Shown: positions 56,832-64,000 of the stretch, one piece after another | How positions within the stretch are numbered: the stretch's first letter is position 1 | Layout: each line of letters opens with the position of its first letter | Assembly (NCBI GenBank): GCA_009767595.1 | Contig: VSDK01010480.1 | Span: forward strand, 946,855 to 1,010,854 | Direction of reading: 5' to 3' | Length of the DNA stretch: 64,000 nucleotides | From: Symbiodinium kawagutii | Taxonomy: Eukaryota > Sar > Dinophyceae > Suessiales > Symbiodiniaceae | The notes under the pieces: generated by a model | What the model was told of the DNA's origin: nothing | Seen by the model: the letters and a program-made list of their open reading frames with translations, nothing else | The model's database searches: none | Made by a program: the position numbers and the translations under genes

Positions 56832-57637
56832 CTGGAGCGTTGCTAGGACCCTAGGTGGCCGGGGATGGCGGCCAAGCGTGGCGACCAAGGGTGGTTAAGG
56901 ATGGTAGGTTGAATGGTGAAATTTGTGAGTTATGGTCCAGTTATGGTTGATGGTGCTTGAATGGATGGTTTAGTTGTGGTTCAATTGATGGTTTAGTTAC
57001 TTACAATTGGTGGTTCATATTGGCTTAACATGATTAATGGCTGGTTACCTGTCAGTTTACGGTTGATCAATGCTTCATTCAAGTTATTTTGGCCACTTTC
57101 CGGTCTAATGAGCCGTTCATTAGCGGTTGAACGGGGGTCGTAATAGTCAATCGAAGAATTGCCATGGCTGCTGATGGTTGACAACGACAATAGTTGGCTG
57201 ATTCATGAGTCATCCATGGACACTCAACCAACCATTGTTGATGGTTGAATTTGTGGTTGTGATAAAAACGATTATGAGTTAGAGCATCCGTTAGATGCAA
57301 AAACTGTTGGTCTAGGTGCACTGTCCCATAGCCATTCCTTCGTTGACCGAAGACCATCCATCAACTTCACTTGTTTGACTTGGGGTCCATACTCTTCTTC
57401 TGACTCCAAATATAATCGGGTTTGACAAATTCCTAGTCATCAAGCTCATCAATCTGAAACTTCTGATCCACTGGGAGTGGATGCCCGCCATTCATCCCAC
57501 TGGAATTTGACTCAACATTCTGGTTCATCCAACCAGATCCAACCAGCCATTCTCAGTGGCCCGACATTTTTGGCCGTGCCCAGCCGTCAGTGCACCAAGC
57601 ATTGAACCAGGCTGGTGAGGTAGTGTTGCCTCTGAAC

Positions 57638-57731
57638 CAGTTTCAACGGCGCCCAACGCAGCCCCTGCCTCGAAGCTCAAGGCGGCGTCTCGTTGGGTCA
57701 ACAGGTCTTTGTGTGCCGCTTCGGCCAAGAC
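57638..57731 (-). CDS. Putative exon, unassigned
   Basis: Acceptor GCCCCTGAG|GTCTTG and donor GAAACTG|GTTCAG; 31 codons plus one nt, containing AEAAHKDLLTQRDAALSFEA, a strong helix. The frame is open further (to 57525). May belong to the leucine-rich-repeat gene. Confidence 0.5.
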
Positions 57732-58149
57732 CTCAGGGGCACTTCCGGTGGATGTTGACGTGTAGATTGATCATAGGTGTGTTGATCATATGTGTATGTT
57801 CATCCGATAGTTATCATAACCATCATTAACCATTCCTGATCATTGTCAATTAACCATCAATAAACCGTTCATAAACTAATCATGCTTGACTCAGTCATCA
57901 ACCATTAGTCATCATTCTCAATTAAGTTAATCATTCATTGTACGTAAACCATTCTCAATCATTATGAATGAACCATTCATAAACAAATCAGTATTCATCA
58001 TCATAATGGATTCTTAACCACTAATCATCATGAACGAGTATTTGTTAAGCATTACTACCCACTATTAACCATTATCAATCATCATCATTATTGTGAATCA
58101 ACCATGCATTCATCATCATTTCATGTTCACATCATGGTGACTTGCCCAC

Positions 58150-58188
58150 CTCAGCAGCTTCGAGGTCCAGAGCATTCTCCGAGAGGTC
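58150..58188 (-). CDS. Putative leucine-rich-repeat exon
   Basis: Acceptor CCGCCCAG|GACCTC and donor GCTGAG|GTGGGC enclose 13 codons, DLSENALDLEAAE, resembling the LxLSxNxL core of a leucine-rich repeat. Phase 0-0, as in the 56790 exon. Confidence 0.45.
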
Positions 58189-61004
58189 CTGGGCGGGGCG
58201 GCAAGGGGCGTCCGGCACGGGCGGTCACGGGTGGGGCCCCGGTAGGGGTCCCGTTGAGGCTCCGGGTGTTAGGTCCTGTCCAATGCTGGGGATCAGCAGA
58301 GGGTGACTGGCAATCACGGTTGATTCCATGGTTGATTGATGGTTGCTATGTGGTTGGTATTGATGGTTTCCGTAATCTGACCATCCATGGTGGTTCACAG
58401 TGGTTAAGTTAGATGTAATTAATGGATATTAATGGTCAAATGACACTGGCGCTGATTATTAATTGATGATGAGTGATGGCTAGTAGTGCATTCATGAACA
58501 GCTAATCCCTACACATTAAAGTCAATCGCCCAGGGTCACCAAAGGGTCAGAACCAACCAATCACTCCAGCATCTGGATCAGGAAATGGTACCTTGCTAAT
58601 GTTTCCAGCTTGGGTCGAGATGATCAATGCTGGTTGGTCGCTCTGAGTTAGTGATCATAAGGGTTCACCATGGTGAATTCACTCATGATAGTTGGTTCAT
58701 AGACAATCAAATGGTTGATGGCTTAGTATGGTTAATGATGGCTAATGATGCTTAATGATCGACTTGATGGCTGGAATGTTGGCAAAAGCCACCGATGGAG
58801 CACGGTGCTACCAATGGCAGTCTTGCTAACACGGCGCAGCACCGGTGATCGATGACTGTTGCACCAGTGGCAGCGAGCGGAATGAACACCCAACATGAGC
58901 ATCAATTTCAGCACCAATTAGTTAACCATGACATGAATCATCCATTGTTGCACAAGATGATTAAGTAATAAATTTATCATGACCAACCATCAAATGCTTG
59001 CTGTTAACCAGCAATTAGCCATCTATGCACCGCTATCAACCATCAAACCATCAAATAACCATGAACTAAGCGTCAGTCAACAGTCATCTTCGGAGAGTTT
59101 CACTGGTCGTGGTTTCGCAAGGGTTCACAACGAGCGTTGCGGTCAAGGGACCAACTCCACCACGGAATTGTGGTCTCCTGGCGGACGGAGCGCTACTGCA
59201 TTTGGTCCCCAATGATTTCGACATTGCTTAAGCACTGATCATCATCCGTTTTCGAAGTTTCAATCCAGTGTTTAAGACAAGTTAAGTCTTCACGTTTCAG
59301 ATCACTTCAATGAATCGCGCCCTGACTAGTTTGTAAGATCATCTTCCTCGGGTTTTGTTCAGGTTTCATGCTAGTTTCGGGTGGCAATAGGAATAAGTAA
59401 TAAGGCGTGAAATCCACCGTCATACATCACACAGCAGTGGGGTCCGTTGGAAGAGAACAATGATTCTAATGCATCTGACCCCGAAATTCTGGCATTAAAC
59501 CTTCTTGAAGTCATTCCGCATTCTACTAGTTTCAAGCATTTCAATCATATTGATTATTACTGATACTGGGAATAGCTACCACCAATCTACGGAAACCTAC
59601 CACCCCTTAGACTGATATCCCTGGGAACCACCACCAGTGTGTAGCTGCTGGAAGCTTCCGCTAGGAATTTTCTGGCATCAGCTATGCTTGCGGAGTAATC
59701 CCCGGCGAATGTGTTTAGGTTTGCTAACAGAGTCAGTACATTGAAGCGCTGCTAGCTCATGTTGAGCTTTCATGAACCATGTCAGCATACACTGCAGTTT
59801 CGTGTGTGGCTGTGGGTCAGTTCACCCTGTCCTCTGTTGCAAGGTTCACCTACCGACTTTTCGGCTACAATTGAGGTGGATCCCTTCCCGACAGCCAACT
59901 TCTGTGCCCAGCACCAATCACCAACAATGAACCACCACCAACCGCCAGAATTCAGCCCTTGATCACCAAGAATAGCCATCCAGAACGACAAGAACCACCC
60001 TCAAACAATCACGAAACCAACCAAATGCAGAAACCAAACCAGCCAATTTCCATGAATCAATTGATTTTTAAACCCACCTTTGATCATCATCAATTTGTTC
60101 TGTCTCATTCCTTGTCGCCTTCCCACTCGCCTTCCAATCGCCTTTGTAGCCTGAGACCTGCGAAGGTTGTGGTTGGCAATGGTTGGTAGTAATGGTTGCC
60201 TTGGTTGGCAATGAGTTAGTCAACCTTCATGGGTTGAAGAATGTTTCATTGACATCATCGTAGTTGGTGCAAATGGTTAATGGGCGTTGATGATGCCTTC
60301 CAAGAATAGTTGATGCTGGTTTTGAGATGGTTCGTGGCACCCAGAGGTCCCATAGGATCTATGAATTGACATCCATCGCAACGAGGGTCCTGAAGGACTT
60401 GAGTAAGAGAGTAGTGCAATGGTTGATGTCCGATGAAAGTTGTTGAATTGAGTGTCGACCCCCCAGAAACGAAACAGAAAGGACCCACCCAACTGGCTAT
60501 CCCTACGGGAAAGTGATCATCCAACACCCATCTGAGAGGGTTTACGTTAGTTTCCAGGCGTGTAATCAGAATACATAGAGACAAGTGATACCGTACAGAG
60601 TCATTTCAAACAATTGGTTGATACCACCCCCACTTTACGGCTACAAGATAGGCATGGCCATTCCGTGAACTTGTTGCACAGTCCAACCGCAACAAAAGGA
60701 CCCAGGAGAACATCTGCTGACTATGCAGAGTGACCGTTTGGATCCATCTGGACGTGGAAATTCTGCACTTGTTTGGTTGACTGATGTGGTTGGTCCAAGG
60801 CATTTTCCAGAGGATTCCAAGTTTTACGCATGGAAAATTCACCATCAACGATCAACTCACCACCAAGTAGCCACTGTAAACCATTTTGCCACTGCAACCC
60901 ATCAACCATCAACCATCAACTAACACAAACCACCATTCTCCAAGAAAACGAGACGTCAACGCCGCCCTGATCGAGATCCCAGCCTTCAGCCAAGCTCTTG
61001 ACAC
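58189..61004. other. Repeat-rich stretch; one unusual non-repetitive block
   Basis: 57820-58100 and neighbours are AACCATCA-type text. 60255-60850 is a unique block with several overlapping open frames (minus, 109 codons, containing VLDDHFPVGIASWVGPFCFV), but none stands out. Islands at 58780-58870 and 59080-59215 are open on both strands. Confidence 0.35.
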
Positions 61005-61089
61005 CTGCAGAGGTGATCTTGTTCCTGGCTGCTGCTTTTTCTGTGGGATGCACCTCCGGTAGTGGTCCCTTAAGAGCGGAGATGTCCTC
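61005..61089 (-). CDS. Putative exon, unassigned
   Basis: Acceptor ACATCAAG|GAGGAC; 28 codons to donor TCTGCAG|GTGTCA, containing ISALKGPLPEVHPTEKAAAR. The frame remains open to ~60925 (SLAEGWDLDQGGVDV), so the donor may be later. Strong coding character on the minus strand only. Confidence 0.5.
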
Positions 61090-61802
61090 CTTGATGTTAT
61101 AGGGGCTTATGAAGGTTTATGGGGGGTTATAGGGGGTTGTGCATGTTTATGGGGGTTTATGGAGCTTTATGACTGCTGGGTGGCAAGTTCCACAGCTGTT
61201 CCCATTGAAATGTTGGCGGGGCGTTTCAGAACAGTTGGTTTCAATCAGCGCATGCCATCCTATTTATGGACTTATGGAGTTTGATGAACTGTTCCAATCA
61301 CTTCACTGAATCCATCGTTTCTGGCTGGTTTGTGGGTCCTTAAACCTTTATCAGACAAGGAGACTTAAACTCTGTTATTGTATGCATCTTGGCGAAACGA
61401 AACCATCCACAGATCACTTGGGGCATGCATGAGTTTTGGAACTACCCAGTTCTCATCAAGGATTCATTCAGATTGGTGTTTCACAAAACCTCCAACCTGG
61501 CGGTCTAAACCAGCATTGGGGTACAATGGGTACATTAGCATCCAATGATCGATGAAGATGGAAGTACCCGTGCACCCACACACATACAAATATTAATCTT
61601 ATGTATGTATACATATTTTGTATATATGTTTGTCATTGTTTGTCTGCAGACAGCCATGATCATTGATCGACAAGCTACAACAAACAATAACCACAACAAC
61701 GACGAGAAAAACTGAGGTTTTTCTGATTCTCATGACTCAGCACCAAAGACCAGCGCTGGGCAGCTCGATTCTTTTTCTGGCAACTCAGCCTTTCATTTCC
61801 AC

Positions 61803-61909
61803 CTGGCACACGGCAGGGCAGGGAAGTTGAAGGGATGCGGACATCGGCGCGCATTCTGCGAGTTGTTTTCATCACCCATGCTGCGATATGAGCGAGACAG
61901 TCAACACTC
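61803..61909 (-). CDS. Putative exon, unassigned
   Basis: Acceptor TTGTTCAG|GAGTG and donor GTGCCAG|GTGGAA. One nt, 35 codons and one nt read SVDCLAHIAAWVMKTTRRMR and onward. Function not recognised. Confidence 0.45.
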
Positions 61910-61954
61910 CTGAACAAAGGGGATCCCGGATGGCTCTGGTCACCCACGAACGGC

Positions 61955-61993
<39 letters not shown>
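61955..61993. repeat. (GAT)n microsatellite
   Basis: About 13 GAT units; smaller relative of the array at 11.5 kb. Confidence 0.97.
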
Positions 61994-61995
<2 letters not shown>

Positions 61996-62130
61996 CTACT
62001 ATTACTCCTGTTGTGACTATTACGTAATTATTCTCACTGGGACTCCCATCATGCGCGTCGTCGCCCACCGCTGCGACCACCAGCAGCAACGGCCATTGCT
62101 CCAAGCCCGGCACCTTCACAGGCAGACCAC

Positions 62131-62182
62131 CTTGCAGACAGAGATGGCCACAGAGTTCACGCAGCTGCGGCCTCGGCGCTGG
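62131..62182 (-). CDS. Putative exon, unassigned
   Basis: Acceptor ATCTCTCAG|C and donor TGCAAG|GTGGTC. One nt plus 17 codons read QRRGRSCVNSVAISVCK. Another frame is open. Function not recognised. Confidence 0.4.
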
Positions 62183-63074
62183 CTGAGAGATGTCATGAAC
62201 ACAACCGTTGGCACGACGCACAAAATTGGCAAATCATCGACGAGAGTTAATGATTAATGATGGGTAAATAGTTAATGATGGTTAATTTGCAAATAATCAA
62301 CTATAGTTAACAATCAACGATAGTTCACAATCAACGATACTTAACCAGACAAGAACCACCTATGGCTCATGATTAATTATACTCATGATTGTTAACCAGA
62401 AAAATTGACAACACCCTCACAACTGGCCATCCTTAACCTCATTGACCATCATAAAACCAGTATGGTTCATGATTAATGATGGTTAACCAGAAAATTGACA
62501 ACACCCTCATCACTGGCCATCCTTAACCTCATTGACCATCATAAAACCAGGATGGCTCATGATTGATGATGGTTAATTGGAAGTAAAGCATAATTAACCA
62601 CCATCAATCAGACAAATTAACCAGGACTGACCAAAATTATCCAGCTCCGTTTTGAACGTCATAACCATCATAAAACATCATTTCTTCCATCATTGACCAG
62701 GATGAATCACAATGATCTGATCAGGATCAACCATTGTTGTTGACCACAAGCAAAGAACATTCACCAATGTTAACCGTCGTTTTTGTTGCCTATAGTTTTT
62801 AACCAATCACCCTTTAACCACTAACTCTTTCCAACATTGTAAAGGATCCAAGCCATCACACACCATCAATGATCAAGTCTTCAAGCATAGTTAGCCTCTC
62901 AAGATACCACTCATCAACGATCTTTGACAATCAATAACTAACCATCACCAGCCATTCCTAACCATCCCTAACCATCACTAACCATCCCTAAGCATCCCTA
63001 AGCATCACCCGCCATCATCCGCCATCAGAACCCCAACCATTCCCATCTCCCCCGGGAGCCCATCCGCCCACGAC

Positions 63075-63161
63075 CCCGCTTCGCCCAAGGCACGACCAGC
63101 TCTGCGACAGCAGCACCGTGTGCCGCTCCGGGCGGATCCACTCGCCCAGCTGCCGCACGGC
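63075..63161 (-). CDS. Putative exon, unassigned
   Basis: Acceptor GGCTCCAG|GCC and donor AGCGGG|GTCGTG; exactly 29 codons (phase 0-0), containing QLGEWIRPERHTVLLSQSWS. Clear coding character. Function not recognised. Confidence 0.5.
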
Positions 63162-63469
63162 CTGGAGCCAGCAACCAGATGGCAGCAACCAACCAGGTAT
63201 AGTCAGGTATAACCATCCAGGTATGACCAACCAGGTATAATAAGCAGGTTCAACCAGGTGATAAAACCAACCAACATCAAGTTCAACATCAAGCAACATC
63301 AACCAACCAGGTATAACATGGTTAGAACTAGACCTGCTTCTAGTCTGGTTTGGTGTATACCATTGTTGATTCTACGAGCCCGCTAGCGAAGCGACCGGTT
63401 TCACCAGCTCAGTGATGCTTCATGGTTCCTGACCTCTTGGCCTGGCCCTGTTACCCGTGGCTGGAAATG

Positions 63470-63613
63470 GGTGGTTTCTCAAACCATAGGGGTACCCATG
63501 GGGTACCCTAGTTGTATAGAAAGCCCCTAAAAATGGTGGTTTCTCATCCATTCCTGATCGTTATTTGTAATAAACCAACCATTTTTAGGAGTCGCTGCTT
63601 GAAGAAACCACCA
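63470..63613. mobile_element. Inverted-repeat element, copy 5 (rearranged)
   Basis: Starts GTGGTTTCTCAAACCATAGG, has a second internal GGTGGTTTCTCATCC, and ends CTTGAAGAAACCACC. It looks like one copy inserted into or duplicated beside another. Confidence 0.5.
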
Positions 63614-64000
63614 AAGAACTGTTAAGCCCTTAATAACCACCAACAATGGTTTGTAGAATCTGCCTATACTCAGGACTTGGGATACTTCCACTACTGGCTA
63701 CCACTTTTGGCTAGATTGGTTGATAGTGATTGCTGATGGCTGTTTAACGATGGTTCAGTTAGAGTTAGCCGGTCAATTGGACCACCCATCGTAAGTATGA
63801 AATGGCTTATGCTGGTATGCTGGTAGCTAGTAGAACCAACAAGTTGCTGGTGAATGACTAAAATGTTTACCTGTTGATGCTCAAAGGCGGACCTTAGTAC
63901 CATCAAGCATGCTTCGTTCACCACCAGCAACCAAGGCAAGGCCGAGAAGTTTACAGTTGGTGGTATGATTATGACTGATGACTAGTGAACTATGGAGGAC
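63614..64000. other. Non-coding, no gene seen
   Basis: Repeat text with GGTTGATAG and CACCAACA words; no convincing exon. Confidence 0.5.

Overview
The window looks like nuclear DNA of a dinoflagellate, most likely a symbiodiniacean. This rests on four things: a non-LTR retrotransposon with the RIGEAAHPGP-type linker and YADN reverse-transcriptase box I associate with that group; a cytosine-5 DNA methyltransferase carried by the same element; very short GC-rich exons bounded by AG|G and GT signals and lost in long repeat-rich introns; and the kinds of proteins encoded (formin-like, EF-hand, leucine-rich repeat). No ribosomal RNA, tRNA, CRISPR array or prokaryotic operon was seen.

Left end (1-8.5 kb, minus strand): one apparently intact LINE. 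ORF1 (3743-8422, 1559 codons) has a complete-looking C5-methyltransferase near its N-terminus and a C-terminal coiled coil. ORF2 (3688 to the left edge, 1229 codons, no stop) has an AP-type endonuclease and a reverse transcriptase and runs out of the window. ORF1 and ORF2 are in the same frame, separated by a single TGA. Translating the reverse complement by hand showed no other stop between 8422 and 1.

8.6-64 kb: the DNA is built mainly from degenerate 9-10-base words of the type TGATGGTT or their complement AACCATCA, in blocks that switch strand. Copies of a ~107-bp inverted-repeat element, microsatellites and a 34-bp satellite are scattered through it. GC-rich islands of 40-200 bp look like exons. 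Nearly all those I can orient read on the minus strand, as expected for dinoflagellate unidirectional gene arrays. Where several exons join in phase I group them: a formin-like gene (10.7-8.6 kb, the LINE lying just downstream in the same orientation); an EF-hand protein gene (31.9-25.2 kb); a short gene with an N-terminal hydrophobic segment (34.7-33.2 kb); an unknown gene (38.0-35.3 kb); the end of a Lys/Gly-rich protein (41.1-40.6 kb); an unknown gene ending at 52.4 kb; and scattered exons, two with leucine-rich-repeat consensus, at 56-63 kb. Exon-level calls are my own splice-site reading without transcripts and should be treated as hypotheses. The LINE ORFs are solid.
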